A DNA stretch of 64,000 nt from Acinetobacter kanungonis (GTDB taxonomy: Bacteria; Pseudomonadota; Gammaproteobacteria; Pseudomonadales; Moraxellaceae): assembly GCF_009939195.1 (NCBI RefSeq), contig NZ_JAACKC010000001.1, forward strand, positions 613,665 through 677,664, written 5' to 3'. Below the pieces are notes generated by a model. It ran no database searches, was not told the origin of the DNA, and saw only the letters and a program-made list of their open reading frames with translations. Below are positions 28,544 through 38,687 of this stretch, piece by piece; position 1 is the stretch's first letter, and each line of letters opens with the position of its first letter. The position numbers and the translations under genes were made by a program.

Positions 28544-29225
28544 TTCCTATTGCAAAAATATTTCAGGTGCCTTTTAAGCAACCCCATGATTGATAATGTC
28601 AAATTGGTAACATGACATTAGTCCCCAGCAGACATTAGCCTCAGGGCGTTATCACCACATTAGGATTATCCTGATGTGTAAAATGAACAACAACACCCTC
28701 AATGGCATCATCACTCATCCATAAATACTCGACCGAAACCGAGCAATTTTTTGCAAAATCGTTTTAGAAAAAATAAATTCTCGATTTAGCTTTTCTAAAA
28801 CCACTTTCAAGCCATTAAGCTCTCAATTTTTATGAAAAAATGTGTATAAAATAACCATCATTTTTTCAATATAACGATGTATCAAATCGTAACATGATCC
28901 CATAAGATCAATTGATTTTTTTGACACATACCATTCATAAATCAGCGAAATACACATTGAATTTCATGATGTAAACTATGGTGCTTTATCGTTAAACAAC
29001 ATGCAATTTAGACCAAAGTCCAATTCCAGTTTTACAAATAGCAAAAAAGAGCATCTTCTCACAAACTGCCCTTTTCTAACGTTATATAATAGCATTTATT
29101 CTACGCGACTAGCGCACTTACAACACAAATAATCCGCTCCTTTTTACATGAATTGCACAAATTCCGCCTAGCCTTTCATCACTCAGCAGTAAATACAAAG
29201 TTTCGCCCCAAATAATGACCGCAAT
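28544..29225. other. Intergenic region between sdhB and sucA, no gene seen
   Basis: About 680 bases, AT-rich, stops in all frames. On the minus strand a TTGACA (about 28596-28601) occurs about 65 bases upstream of the sucA start, but no good -10 follows at 16-18 bases. The region should contain the sucA promoter and leader. No hairpins or repeats strong enough to call. Confidence 0.4.
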
Positions 29226-29255
29226 AAAAAAGCACACCCGAAAGTGTGCTTTTTT
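29226..29255 (-). terminator. Terminator of sdhCDAB
   Basis: AAAAAAGCACAC, loop, GTGTGCTTTTTT on both strands. It follows the sdhB stop by about 20 bases and separates sdh from suc transcription. Confidence 0.87.
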
Positions 29256-29276
29256 CAACCTTTACATATGCAGCAA

Positions 29277-29987
29277 TTAGCCAGCCATATCCAAAAGCAT
29301 ATTACGGATGTGACCGATTGCTTTTGTCGGGTTTAAGCCCTTAGGACAAACAGATACACAGTTCATGATCCCTTTACAACGGAACAATGAGAATGGGTCG
29401 TCAAGACGCGCCAAACGCTCTTGAGTTGCTGTATCACGTGAATCGATAATGAAACGATACGCGTTCAACAATGCAGATGGACCCAAGAATTTGTCTGGGT
29501 TCCACCAGAATGATGGGCATGAAGTTGAACAGCATGCACACAAAATACATTCATAAAGACCATCTAAGTGTTCACGATCTTCAGGAGACTGTAAACGCTC
29601 TTTCGGTGGTGCAGGTTGATTGTTAATCAAGAATGGATGAATTTTATTGTACTGATCGTAGAACTGGTTCATATCTACAACCAAGTCTTTCACAACTGGA
29701 AGACCAGGAAGCGGACGAACAGTAATTACGTCTGGCAAGTCGTTTAGGTTCCAAAGACACGCTAAACCATTTTTACCATTGATGTTTACACCATCAGAAC
29801 CACAAATACCTTCACGGCATGAACGACGGAACGTTAAAGTTTCATCTTGTACTTTCAATGCAAGAAGCGCATCAAGCAACATGCGGTGCTTGTCAGTCAA
29901 TTCAAGCTTAAACGTCTGCATGTACGGTGCTGCATCCTTATCAGGATCGTAGCGGTAGATATTAAATGTACGAGTACCTCTACTCAT
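29277..29987 (-). CDS. sdhB: Succinate dehydrogenase iron-sulfur subunit
   Basis: The 236-residue Fe-S protein of complex II. It passes electrons from SdhA flavin to quinone. Cysteine sets are CREGICGSDGVNINGKNGLAC for the 2Fe-2S cluster (about 58-78), CILCACCSTSC (about 147-157), and CKGIMNCVSVCPKG (about 204-217) for the 4Fe-4S and 3Fe-4S clusters. It is the last gene of sdhCDAB and starts 14 bases after sdhA. Confidence 0.97.
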   Translation of the reverse strand: MSRGTRTFNIYRYDPDKDAAPYMQTFKLELTDKHRMLLDALLALKVQDETLTFRRSCREGICGSDGVNINGKNGLACLWNLNDLPDVITVRPLPGLPVVKDLVVDMNQFYDQYNKIHPFLINNQPAPPKERLQSPEDREHLDGLYECILCACCSTSCPSFWWNPDKFLGPSALLNAYRFIIDSRDTATQERLARLDDPFSLFRCKGIMNCVSVCPKGLNPTKAIGHIRNMLLDMAG

Positions 29988-30001
29988 CTTACTTCTCCTA
30001 A

Positions 30002-31900
30002 TTAGAATGTACGTGGTTTAGGTGGAATAGCTGCTACAGATAGCGGCTTGTAACGCACTGGTTTGTACTCTAGACGGTTGTCAGCAGAGAACCATAATGT
30101 GTGCTTCATCCACTCATCATCACGACGACCATATGGGTATTCTGGATGATCTGGAGACTCTTCAAAATCTACAACCGTATGTGCACCACGACATTCTTTA
30201 CGTGCAGCAGCAGAAATCAAGGTCGCTTTAGCAACTTCATACAAGTTTTCAACTTCTAGAGCTTCAATACGCGCAGTGTTAAATACTTTAGATTTGTCTT
30301 TCAAATGAATGTTGCGAACGCGTGATTCAATCGCAAGAATTTCTTTCACACCTTTGTCAAGCAATGCTTCTGTACGGAATACACCAGCATGGTCTTGTAC
30401 GATATCACGAATTGCATCAGCAACTTCTTGTGCATTTTCACCTGTTGTTGACTCATCCAATTTACGGATACGTGCAACAGTTTGCTCAAGTACAGTTGTA
30501 GGAAGCGGCTGGTATTCGTCACCGTGGTGTTTAGTCACGTAGTCGATGATGTGTTCACCAGCAGCTTTACCAAATACAACCAAGTCAAGCAGTGAGTTAG
30601 TACCTAAACGGTTTGCACCATGTACAGATACGCAAGAACATTCACCAATTGCATAGAAACCTTTTACCGGCTTAGTGAAGTTACGTTCACCCGCATTGGT
30701 AGAATAAACATCAGTCTCTTTGTTGTAGTTCGCTTCAAGTGGTGAAGTTTCAACACTTTCAGGCACAACAACTTGACCATGAATGTTTGTAGGAATACCA
30801 CCCATTTGGTAATGGATTGTCGGTACTACAGGAATTGGCTCTTTGGTGATGTCAACGTTCGCGAATTTCTTACCAATCTCAAATACAGATGGAAGACGTT
30901 TCATGATCGTTTCCGCACCCAAGTGCGTCATATCAAGCAAGATGTAGTCTTTCTTAGGACCACAACCACGACCTTCTTTAATTTCTTGGTCCATAGAACG
31001 TGATACGAAGTCACGTGGTGCCAAGTCTTTTAAAGTTGGTGCATAGCGTTCCATGAACGGCTCACCAGCATCGTTACGAAGGATCGCACCTTCACCACGA
31101 CAGCCTTCGGTCAACAATACGCCTGCGCCAGCAACACCCGTCGGGTGGAATTGCCAGAATTCCATATCTTGTAATGGAATACCTGCACGAGCCGCCATAC
31201 CAAGACCGTCACCAGTATTGATATATGCGTTAGTAGATGCACGGTAAACACGACCCGCACCACCTGTAGCAAACAATGTCGCTTTCGCTTGGAATACTGC
31301 AATTTTACCCGTTTCTTGGTCGTATGCAGTCACACCCAGTACATCGCCTGCTTCGTTACGGATTAAGTCAAGCGCAATCCATTCAACGAAGAATTGAGTA
31401 CCCATCTTCACGTTGCTTTGATAAAGCGTGTGAAGAAGTGCGTGACCTGTACGGTCGGCAGCAGCACAAGCACGTGGAACCGCTTTTTCACCGTAGTTTG
31501 CAGAGTGACCACCGAATGGACGTTGGTAAATCGTACCGTCTGCATTACGGTCAAATGGCATACCCAAGTGTTCTAGTTCATAAACTACTTGCGGTGCTTC
31601 ACGCGTCATAAATTCAATCGCGTCTTGGTCACCTAACCAGTCAGAACCTTTAACAGTATCGTAGAAGTGGTAGTGCCAGTTATCTTCTTGCATGTTACCA
31701 AGAGATGCACCAATACCACCTTGCGCTGCAACTGTATGTGAACGTGTTGGGAATACTTTAGTCAGAACCGCAACTTTTAAACCAGCTTGAGCAAGTTGGT
31801 AAGACGCGCGCATACCAGAACCACCACCACCAACGATGACTGCATCGAAAGTTTCGTGTGGAATATTTGTGTAATCTTCTTTAGGGGTTATAGCGCCCAT
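30002..31900 (-). CDS. sdhA: Succinate dehydrogenase flavoprotein subunit
   Basis: The 632-residue catalytic subunit of complex II that oxidises succinate to fumarate on the cytoplasmic face. It shows FAD-binding VGGGGSGMRA (about 23-32), the covalent-flavin His in TRSHTVAAQGG (about 52-62), HPTGVAGAGVLLTEGCRGEG (about 253-272) and GANRLGTNSLLD (about 412-423). The C-terminus ends YKPLSVAAIPPKPRTF, as expected. It lies 12 bases after sdhD in the operon. It is somewhat longer than E. coli SdhA (588 residues). Confidence 0.97.
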   Translation of the reverse strand: MGAITPKEDYTNIPHETFDAVIVGGGGSGMRASYQLAQAGLKVAVLTKVFPTRSHTVAAQGGIGASLGNMQEDNWHYHFYDTVKGSDWLGDQDAIEFMTREAPQVVYELEHLGMPFDRNADGTIYQRPFGGHSANYGEKAVPRACAAADRTGHALLHTLYQSNVKMGTQFFVEWIALDLIRNEAGDVLGVTAYDQETGKIAVFQAKATLFATGGAGRVYRASTNAYINTGDGLGMAARAGIPLQDMEFWQFHPTGVAGAGVLLTEGCRGEGAILRNDAGEPFMERYAPTLKDLAPRDFVSRSMDQEIKEGRGCGPKKDYILLDMTHLGAETIMKRLPSVFEIGKKFANVDITKEPIPVVPTIHYQMGGIPTNIHGQVVVPESVETSPLEANYNKETDVYSTNAGERNFTKPVKGFYAIGECSCVSVHGANRLGTNSLLDLVVFGKAAGEHIIDYVTKHHGDEYQPLPTTVLEQTVARIRKLDESTTGENAQEVADAIRDIVQDHAGVFRTEALLDKGVKEILAIESRVRNIHLKDKSKVFNTARIEALEVENLYEVAKATLISAAARKECRGAHTVVDFEESPDHPEYPYGRRDDEWMKHTLWFSADNRLEYKPVRYKPLSVAAIPPKPRTF

Positions 31901-31912
31901 GATCTCTTCCTA

Positions 31913-32278
31913 TCAATTCGCCCAAAAAATCTGGATTGCCCAGATCGCATATGCAAATACAGCAATAATTACTGCTGAAGTCAGTACAAGGCGTAAACCT
32001 GAAGCTGAAGGACCCATTTGACGAGTAGTCACATAGTCTGTGAATACTTGCCACATACCAATCCATGCATGTGCAACAAGAGATAAGACGGCTAATAAAG
32101 ATAAGATCTTCATTGGAGCTGTCATCATAAAGCCGTACCACTGTTCGTAGCTAAAACCGCCATTGCATAGGATCCAACCTAAAACAACAACCGTATAAAC
32201 TGCTAATACGACAGCACTTACGCGTTGGATAAACCAATCACGAGAACCTGAACCCGTTAAACCAGTAGCACTTTTCAT
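31913..32278 (-). CDS. sdhD: Succinate dehydrogenase membrane anchor SdhD
   Basis: A 121-residue membrane anchor subunit with three hydrophobic helices (about 20-38, 52-72, 92-115). It shows SGSRDWFIQRVSAVVL before helix 1 and HAWIGMWQVFTDY near the quinone/heme region. It works with SdhC to anchor SdhAB and reduce ubiquinone. ATG at 32278 is chosen because it overlaps the sdhC stop (TAATG). The upstream in-frame extension would run into sdhC. Confidence 0.92.
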   Translation of the reverse strand: MKSATGLTGSGSRDWFIQRVSAVVLAVYTVVVLGWILCNGGFSYEQWYGFMMTAPMKILSLLAVLSLVAHAWIGMWQVFTDYVTTRQMGPSASGLRLVLTSAVIIAVFAYAIWAIQIFWAN

Positions 32279-32676
32279 TAGATAACAATCCATACAAATG
32301 CCGCAATGATACCGATTGCAGACAAGATCAATGAAATAGTAGCTGCGACACGACCACTTTGCAGTTCTTCAGCAACGCCAAGATCCGCAAGTAAATGCTT
32401 AACACCCGCAATAAAGTGGAAAATTAAGCCGGCTACAAATACCCATACGACAAAACGCACGATGAAACTATTGAAAATAGCTTGCACTTGCGCAAAACCT
32501 TCTGGAGAAGACAATGACTTGTCTAAAATCCATAAAAGTACCGGTACGAGTAAAAATACGATGACACCAGATAGACGGTGTAAAATTGATGCAATAGCCA
32601 CAGGGGATTTTAAGTTTACTTCTAAAACTTGACCCATGGACAAATTGACAGGTCTGTTGCTTTTCACAGCGGGCAT
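32278..32676 (-). CDS. sdhC: Succinate dehydrogenase cytochrome b556 subunit SdhC
   Basis: A 132-residue heme b-containing anchor subunit with three transmembrane helices. It shows the family signature SILHRLSGVIVF (about 30-41) and HFIAGVKHLLADLG (about 87-100), whose His residues include the heme ligand. It is the first gene of sdhCDAB. The Shine-Dalgarno is weak: AGG lies directly against the ATG and GGAG is 14 bases away. Confidence 0.93.
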   Translation of the reverse strand: MPAVKSNRPVNLSMGQVLEVNLKSPVAIASILHRLSGVIVFLLVPVLLWILDKSLSSPEGFAQVQAIFNSFIVRFVVWVFVAGLIFHFIAGVKHLLADLGVAEELQSGRVAATISLILSAIGIIAAFVWIVI

Positions 32677-33553
32677 CCTGTAAGTAAAAACTCCATCCGG
32701 AGTTTGTTGGAATTAATTCGAAGGAAAGCTGGCATTGTCAGGCAAGCAAATGCCTAAACTTAAAACGACATCGAATTATAAAACGCGAAAAGTCAAAATA
32801 CAAACAATCAAAGACTGGTTTTTTAACAAAAAATACTTAAATAAGAATCATTCACAAAAGCAAACATTCTATATAAACCAATAATTTAGCTAAAATCTAA
32901 TGCTATGCTATTGGTTTTTATCACTTATCCACTCTTTTTGAGGGCACGGACTGCCACTATTCCCCTGTTCAACTTTAGACTAAAGATAATTAGAATATTC
33001 GCTCTATTTGATAATCCTTTCCTTTATATGGAAAGACTTGCATTTCCTATCAAAATGTTCACTATTTATTTAGAGCGATATTTTCCAGATATAACCAGAT
33101 TAAATAACGACTTAGCCAAAATTAAATACCTATCACTGATTAATTTGATGGGTTTAAATTACGCAAAAATTGCAAAAAATGACGTGCAATGGCTATTTTT
33201 TAAGCCATTTCGCAAATTCAATTAGTCATTTTTTGATCAATTAAACACATCTTTGGTCTTAGAATTAAATGCCAAATTTCTCAATAAAATGAAATAAAAT
33301 TTGAACAAAAAAATATGTAAGTTATGAAAATTAGATAAATTTCAGGTGTAAATGCTCACACCATTTGTTCAAAAAACACAGACCTATAATTTATATAAAT
33401 ATTTACAATTCAGCGACTGCCCCGTTTTTTTTCTGCACCTCTATAATTTTTTGACATATCATAGCGCGGCGGTGCTGTGATTTTACTCATATCTCTAAGG
33501 AAGGATTTGACTAAGCCTCTGTGTGAACGTCAGTTTTTTATCCATAAGTATAA
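32677..33553. other. Long divergent control region between sdhC and gltA
   Basis: About 900 bases of AT-rich DNA separating two divergent TCA operons. A 106-codon frame at 32905-33225 has no ribosome-binding site and a composition like the surrounding spacer, so I do not call it. The region should carry promoters and regulator sites for both directions. Confidence 0.45.
32775..32803 (-). promoter_or_regulatory. Candidate promoter of sdhCDAB
   Basis: On the minus strand a perfect TATAAT (32775-32780) lies about 100 bases upstream of sdhC. The -35 at 17 bases (TTGTAT) matches only partly. Identified by eye. Confidence 0.45.
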
Positions 33554-33581
33554 TTGACAAAAATCCAGTACGCTCTAATCT
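33554..33581 (+). promoter_or_regulatory. Candidate sigma-70 promoter of gltA
   Basis: TTGACA (33554-33559), 16-base spacer, TAATCT (33576-33581), about 92 bases upstream of the gltA start. It is one of the best -35/-10 matches in the window. Confidence 0.6.
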
Positions 33582-33673
33582 AATTAGCAAATTTTTGATC
33601 CGTCTGATTCGCGCATTAAAAGATTAGTACTACGAGTCAGATTAAACATTCACCAGGACAGGAGATCTATTGA

Positions 33674-34951
33674 ATGTCTGAAGCAACTGGCAAAAAAGCC
33701 GTATTACAGCTTGATGGCAAAGAAATTGAATTACCAATTTACAGCGGCACATTGGGCCCAGATGTAATCGACGTTAAGGATGTGTTGGCCGCAGGTCACT
33801 TTACTTTTGATCCTGGTTTTATGGCTACAGCAGCTTGCGAATCAAAAATTACCTTCATTGATGGTAACAAAGGTGTACTTTTACACCGCGGTTACCCAAT
33901 TGACCAACTTGCAACTAAAGCAGACTACTTAGAAACTTGCTACCTATTATTAAATGGCGAGCTTCCAACTGCTGAGCAAAAAGTTGAATTTGACGCTAAA
34001 GTACGTAACCACACGATGGTTCACGACCAAGTAAGCCGTTTCTTCAATGGTTTCCGTCGTGACGCTCACCCTATGGCAATCATGGTTGGTGTAGTGGGTG
34101 CACTTTCTGCGTTCTATCACAATGGTTTAGACATCGAAGATGTTAACCACCGTGAAATCACTGCAATTCGCTTAATCGCGAAAGTACCTACACTTGCAGC
34201 TTGGAGCTACAAGTACACTGTAGGTCAGCCATTTGTTTACCCACGTAATGACTTGAACTATGCAGAAAACTTCTTGCATATGATGTTTGCTACTCCAGCA
34301 GACCGCGATTACAAAGTAAACCCTATTCTTGCAAAAGCAATGGACCGTATCTTCACGCTTCATGCTGACCACGAACAAAATGCGTCTACGTCTACTGTAC
34401 GTTTAGCTGGTTCTACTGGTGCTAACCCATATGCATGTATCGCTGCTGGTATCTCTGCACTTTGGGGCCCTGCTCACGGTGGTGCGAACGAAGCTGTTCT
34501 TAAGATGCTTGATGAAATCGGCACTGTAGAAAACGTTGCTGGCTTCATGGAAAAAGTGAAGACTAAAGAAGTTAAGTTAATGGGCTTCGGTCACCGCGTT
34601 TATAAGAACTTTGACCCTCGTGCTAAAGTAATGAAAGAGACTTGCGACGAAGTTCTTGGTGCACTTGGCATCAACGATCCACAGCTTGAACTTGCTATGG
34701 AACTTGAGCGTATCGCGTTATCTGATGAATACTTCATCAAGCGTAACCTTTACCCGAACGTAGACTTCTACTCAGGTATCATCCTTAAAGCGATTGGTAT
34801 CCCTACAGAAATGTTTACTGTAATCTTCGCACTTGCACGTACTGTTGGTTGGATCAGCCACTGGTTAGAAATGCACAGCGGACCTTACAAAATTGGTCGT
34901 CCACGTCAGCTTTACACTGGTGAAGTTCAACGTGACATCCAAGGTCGTTAA
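33674..34951 (+). CDS. gltA: Citrate synthase (type II, hexameric)
   Basis: A 425-residue enzyme that condenses oxaloacetate and acetyl-CoA. It shows [15 protein letters not shown] with the catalytic His, [14 protein letters not shown], and NVDFYSGI with the catalytic Asp. The length and N-terminal extension match the NADH-sensitive gammaproteobacterial type. AGGAGA lies about 8 bases before the ATG. It is divergent from sdhCDAB. The codon choice looks that of a highly expressed gene. Confidence 0.97.
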   Translation: MSEATGKKAVLQLDGKEIELPIYSGTLGPDVIDVKDVLAAGHFTFDPGFMATAACESKITFIDGNKGVLLHRGYPIDQLATKADYLETCYLLLNGELPTAEQKVEFDAKVRNHTMVHDQVSRFFNGFRRDAHPMAIMVGVVGALSAFYHNGLDIEDVNHREITAIRLIAKVPTLAAWSYKYTVGQPFVYPRNDLNYAENFLHMMFATPADRDYKVNPILAKAMDRIFTLHADHEQNASTSTVRLAGSTGANPYACIAAGISALWGPAHGGANEAVLKMLDEIGTVENVAGFMEKVKTKEVKLMGFGHRVYKNFDPRAKVMKETCDEVLGALGINDPQLELAMELERIALSDEYFIKRNLYPNVDFYSGIILKAIGIPTEMFTVIFALARTVGWISHWLEMHSGPYKIGRPRQLYTGEVQRDIQGR

Positions 34952-34970
34952 TTCGCAAGAATTGATGATT

Positions 34971-34999
34971 AAAAAAACCACCCTTTGGGTGGTTTTTTT
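34971..34999 (+). terminator. Bidirectional terminator between gltA and the monooxygenase gene
   Basis: AAAAAAACCACCC, loop TTT, GGGTGGTTTTTTT. It serves gltA, and its mirrored A tract could also stop the converging transcript. Confidence 0.9.
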
Positions 35000-35056
35000 A
35001 TGCCTTAAGAAAATTATGATTGATCAGAACTTACTGGATTTGATCAGGCTTAAGCA

Positions 35057-36655
35057 TTAACTTACATGATAATGCTCTAAATCTAACTTTTGCAGTTTTT
35101 GCTTCAATTGCTTAAGCGACCATGGCCACGCAGCGAAATTTCGTCCATTTTGGTCTAAATAGTACGACTTACAACCGCCCCGATTAAACACTGTGGTCTG
35201 TAAATGTGTTTGCACGGCATGATTATGCTGACGAAGCACCTCAGGCTTGATTTCCATACGCTTAATCTGCTGATTTTTCATCTGTAACAGACCACTGATA
35301 ATGTAATCCAACTGCGCCTCAGCAATTCCGATAAAAGAATCATAAACCAAAATATTGGGGCCTAGCACCAAAAAGGCATTCGGCACCTGCTCCAAACTTG
35401 TTCCCAAGAAGGCTTCTGGAGAACTGTCCTGCCATCGCTCAGCCAAAAGCTGACCTTGCGCATCATAAACTCGTTGACCAATTGGTGGATGTGACACTTC
35501 AAAGCCAGTACCCCAAATAATCACATCGACCTCATGTCGATCACCATTCGCAGCAATCAGCTGATTTCCCTGAATTTCAACCAAACCCTGTGGTACGAGC
35601 TGCACATTGTCTTGCTGCAGTGCAGGATAGTAATTATTGGCAAATAACAGCCGTTTACATCCTATGGAAAAATTTGGCGTGACATGTTTTCGTATTGTTG
35701 AATCTTGAATTTGCAGCTTTAGCAACTGCTTACTTAATACATTGATCGGTTCAAGCAGCTGCGGATGCCGCAAACCAAAATTGATCCCATTCAGAATTTG
35801 CGCCACACTGCTGCGCCATAACTGTTGAATAACAGGATATTTTTCTATCACCCCTTTTGCAGTTTTATTTAAGCTAAGATCAGCTTTTGGTAACACCCAC
35901 GGCGCGGTGCGCTGAAATACGATCAGTTTCTCCGCCTGCGGTTGAATCTGTGGAATAAACTGAATTGCGGATGCCCCTGTACCAACCACTGCGATCCGCT
36001 TTCCAGTTAAATCCACGTCATGATTCCAGCGTGCAGAATGAAACATTTCACCATTAAACGTATCTATTCCTTTGATTTTAGGCAGAGCCGGTTCTGTAAT
36101 GGGTCCTGTAGAGAAAACAACCGTTTTGGCCCGAAATACCCCCTTTGTAGTCTGCAAGTTCCATTGCTGCTGTGACTCATTCCACTTGGCAGAAAAAAGC
36201 TCATGCTTGAATTTAATCTTGTCGATCAGTTTAAATTGATGGGTGACTTGTTCTAGATACGTCAGAATCTCTGCCTGCTTGGCAAATAGATGACTCCATT
36301 GATGACTGGGGGCAAAAGAAAATGAATACAGCGCTGAAGGTACATCGCAGCCACAGCCTGGATAGGTGTTATCGCGCCACGTTCCCCCAACTCGATCTGC
36401 TTTTTCCAGCACGACAAAGTCATGATAATCCGCTTGTCTCATTTTATAAGCGGCAGCAATACCAGAAATTCCCGCACCAATCACAATGCAATCATATACA
36501 TGCGTGGCATGTGATTGCTTTACCTTGCTTCGTGGCTGAGGTTTCTTTTGATTGATTGCCGATTCATGTATATCCGCACCAAGATTCCTTGCACTATGTT
36601 CTAAACTAGGTTCGAGTTCAGGATCAGCATTGTCCTGAAATGTATTCTCTGTCAT
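35057..36655 (-). CDS. Flavin-containing (Baeyer-Villiger type) monooxygenase
   Basis: A 532-residue FAD/NADPH monooxygenase. The FAD-binding motif GAGISG is at 60-65. The Baeyer-Villiger fingerprint FxGxxxHxxxW is complete at 200-210 (F200, G202, H206, W210). A second dinucleotide motif GTGASA is at 225-230. DVIIWGTGFEVSHPP lies in the C-terminal third. An N-terminal tail of about 50 polar residues precedes the first domain. Enzymes of this group insert oxygen into ketones or oxidise heteroatoms; the substrate is unknown. It follows the SDR gene by 16 bases on the same strand, and a PF10118-type protein lies further upstream, so the three probably form one operon. Confidence 0.85.
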   Translation of the reverse strand: MTENTFQDNADPELEPSLEHSARNLGADIHESAINQKKPQPRSKVKQSHATHVYDCIVIGAGISGIAAAYKMRQADYHDFVVLEKADRVGGTWRDNTYPGCGCDVPSALYSFSFAPSHQWSHLFAKQAEILTYLEQVTHQFKLIDKIKFKHELFSAKWNESQQQWNLQTTKGVFRAKTVVFSTGPITEPALPKIKGIDTFNGEMFHSARWNHDVDLTGKRIAVVGTGASAIQFIPQIQPQAEKLIVFQRTAPWVLPKADLSLNKTAKGVIEKYPVIQQLWRSSVAQILNGINFGLRHPQLLEPINVLSKQLLKLQIQDSTIRKHVTPNFSIGCKRLLFANNYYPALQQDNVQLVPQGLVEIQGNQLIAANGDRHEVDVIIWGTGFEVSHPPIGQRVYDAQGQLLAERWQDSSPEAFLGTSLEQVPNAFLVLGPNILVYDSFIGIAEAQLDYIISGLLQMKNQQIKRMEIKPEVLRQHNHAVQTHLQTTVFNRGGCKSYYLDQNGRNFAAWPWSLKQLKQKLQKLDLEHYHVS

Positions 36656-36671
36656 GTTTTAGCTCTTATTG

Positions 36672-37517
36672 TTATTTCACATATTTTTGAAAGAACGGAT
36701 ACCCCATTCCAAGTAACTTGACATACAAACTCGGTGCAGCACGCTTCATCCACCAGAACAATTTGGCGTCTGGCTGAGGAATGGTATACAGCTTGTTTGC
36801 ATCCAAGCGATCCAAGGTTTGCATCGCCACTTGCTCACTGTTGATAAAGGCATGGTTCATCAACAAATGATCTGCCAACCCTGAATAATGCTGCGGTAAG
36901 CGACCATTTTTCATAATATTGGTCGGCACCAATGTGGGACAAAGTACATTTATACGAATGTGAGCATTGCGAAGTTCTGCAGAAAGTGTTTCCGAGAGTG
37001 ACAGCACACTCGACTTGGTCACGTTATAGGCTGTCATTTCAGGAGCAGCTGTAAACCCCGCAGCCGATGCCACATTAATAATGGCACCAAAACCTTGCTG
37101 CTTAAATTTAGGCACAAAATAATGACAACCATGAATGACTCCCCATAAATTGACCTGCATACACCACTGCCAGTCCTCCAGACTCAGCTCGTCAAATTTC
37201 CCACCCAAACCAACACCTGCATTATTAATCAGCAGCGTTGTAGGATGTCCCATCAGTTGTTCAGCTTGCTCCGCCAAAGTTTGAACTTGCTCTGCGCAAC
37301 CCACATCACATTGCACTGCAAAAGCAGCGGTCTGATATTTGGTTCGAATCAGTGCCACCGTTTGCTCGGCCGCACTGTAATTTATATCTGCACAAACCAC
37401 TGTGCCGCCACGACGAGCAAGTTCGAGCGCAAAACTGCGTCCTATTCCACTTCCTGCACCCGTCACAACAGCGTAGGCGTGCTGACTAGGCTTTGTTCTT
37501 TTTTCCCATATTGTCAT
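36672..37517 (-). CDS. Short-chain dehydrogenase/reductase
   Basis: A 281-residue classical SDR with NAD(P)-binding TGAGSGIG (about 19-26), LLINNAGVGL (about 95-104), catalytic Ser in NVASAAGF, and YNVTK (Tyr and Lys of the catalytic triad, about 163-167). The C-terminal 60 residues (SGLADHLLMN to the end) are an extension typical of SDRs near monooxygenases and lipid genes. GGAG lies 8 bases before the ATG. It lies between the monooxygenase and the PF10118-type gene, suggesting oxidation or reduction of the same carbonyl substrate (inferred). Confidence 0.85.
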   Translation of the reverse strand: MTIWEKRTKPSQHAYAVVTGAGSGIGRSFALELARRGGTVVCADINYSAAEQTVALIRTKYQTAAFAVQCDVGCAEQVQTLAEQAEQLMGHPTTLLINNAGVGLGGKFDELSLEDWQWCMQVNLWGVIHGCHYFVPKFKQQGFGAIINVASAAGFTAAPEMTAYNVTKSSVLSLSETLSAELRNAHIRINVLCPTLVPTNIMKNGRLPQHYSGLADHLLMNHAFINSEQVAMQTLDRLDANKLYTIPQPDAKLFWWMKRAAPSLYVKLLGMGYPFFQKYVK

Positions 37518-37535
37518 TTTGAATGCTCCTCTGGC

Positions 37536-38492
37536 TTAAGAGCGTAAACTAGGGATAAATTCCCTTGTGAAGTAAGGCGTCAAAATGCCATGTTCAGGAT
37601 GTAATAATTTTTCTTTGTAATAGCTTAAATAAGCTGAAGTATCATAATCATTCGGATGAAAGTTCGGACGTAAATAATCAAAAATATGTCGCATGGTGCT
37701 ACCATAAACACCATCTTTCAGTCCAAAAATCAGCGCGATGCTATACGGCATTTCCTTCCAATAACTTAAGCGAATCAAATTTTTGGGGCGTCGATAAAAC
37801 GGCACTAGCAATGAGGCGAATGAAATCAGCAGCAAAATCGTGATCAGTGCTGGAAAAAAGCCTGCAATTCGTAATGCATAATTATTTGAAAGTGACTGAA
37901 ACACATCATAGGCAATATCTTTATGCTCAGACTCTTCGAGCATATGCCACATCCAGATGGCACGTTGCTTTTCATCCCGAGAATGGAAAAAGATATCTTC
38001 ATGTTTCATCATATATTCCGCCAATACCGCAGTGAAATGCTCAATGCCTGCCATTAAAGATAGCTTCATGGGCTGCGGTAAGCGGTTAAACCCATAATCA
38101 AACACCCACCCTGCCCATGTACGAAACAGTTGCACAGGAAAATCCAAACCTACCAGCGCATCATTCAATTCATTGTGCATTTTGGAATGGATGGCTTCTT
38201 GACCAATCAAGGCGGTGACCCGCTGCTTTAGCAATGGATCTTGGATCAATTCACGGTGATAACGTGCGGTATCAATCACCAAATCTTCTCCAAACGTCAG
38301 AAAAATGGAGAGTGATGCAAAATAAGCACTGGCCAACTCTGCATTTAAATAAAATTTGGGATCTAATGTTTTAGCATCAAAGTCAAACCGCATATGCCGA
38401 ATTGGTATCATGGGAGACTGTTTTAAGCTATCAAAGCGTGGACCAGAAAATACATGGCTCAATGTATTTTTAAGTGGTGAAATGAATTGCAT
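37536..38492 (-). CDS. Metal-dependent hydrolase-like protein (PF10118 type)
   Basis: A 318-residue protein of the predicted metal-dependent hydrolase group, which looks like a ferritin-like helical di-metal protein. Candidate ligands are in IGQEAIHSKMHNE (about 114-126), EHFTAVLAEYM and MLEESEHKDIAYDVF (about 186-200), which are repeated E..H motifs. A hydrophobic stretch (about 206-226) suggests membrane contact. The ATG at 38492 is used because AAGGA lies 6 bases upstream; the ATG at 38498 would abut it. It is the first gene of the SDR-monooxygenase cluster. Function is not established. Confidence 0.78.
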   Translation of the reverse strand: MQFISPLKNTLSHVFSGPRFDSLKQSPMIPIRHMRFDFDAKTLDPKFYLNAELASAYFASLSIFLTFGEDLVIDTARYHRELIQDPLLKQRVTALIGQEAIHSKMHNELNDALVGLDFPVQLFRTWAGWVFDYGFNRLPQPMKLSLMAGIEHFTAVLAEYMMKHEDIFFHSRDEKQRAIWMWHMLEESEHKDIAYDVFQSLSNNYALRIAGFFPALITILLLISFASLLVPFYRRPKNLIRLSYWKEMPYSIALIFGLKDGVYGSTMRHIFDYLRPNFHPNDYDTSAYLSYYKEKLLHPEHGILTPYFTREFIPSLRS

Positions 38493-38687
38493 GACCATTC
38501 CTTATTTTTCTACTGTAACTGCAACTTTGTGGTAGTACATATGCGGTGTTTGCACATGCTTACAGTAAAAAACTAAGGCAGCTCATTTAAGTTACCATTA
38601 GCAATTCGAGTCATTTGATTTGCAATTTCTGCCTTTCACGAAGTTTGTCCGACAGTTTCCTGACAGAATTATCTACACAGGACAAAA

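Noticed and set aside
32905..33225. 106-codon plus-strand frame between sdhC and gltA
   Set aside because: No ribosome-binding site, composition like the AT-rich spacer, no family resemblance; it overlaps the expected control region.
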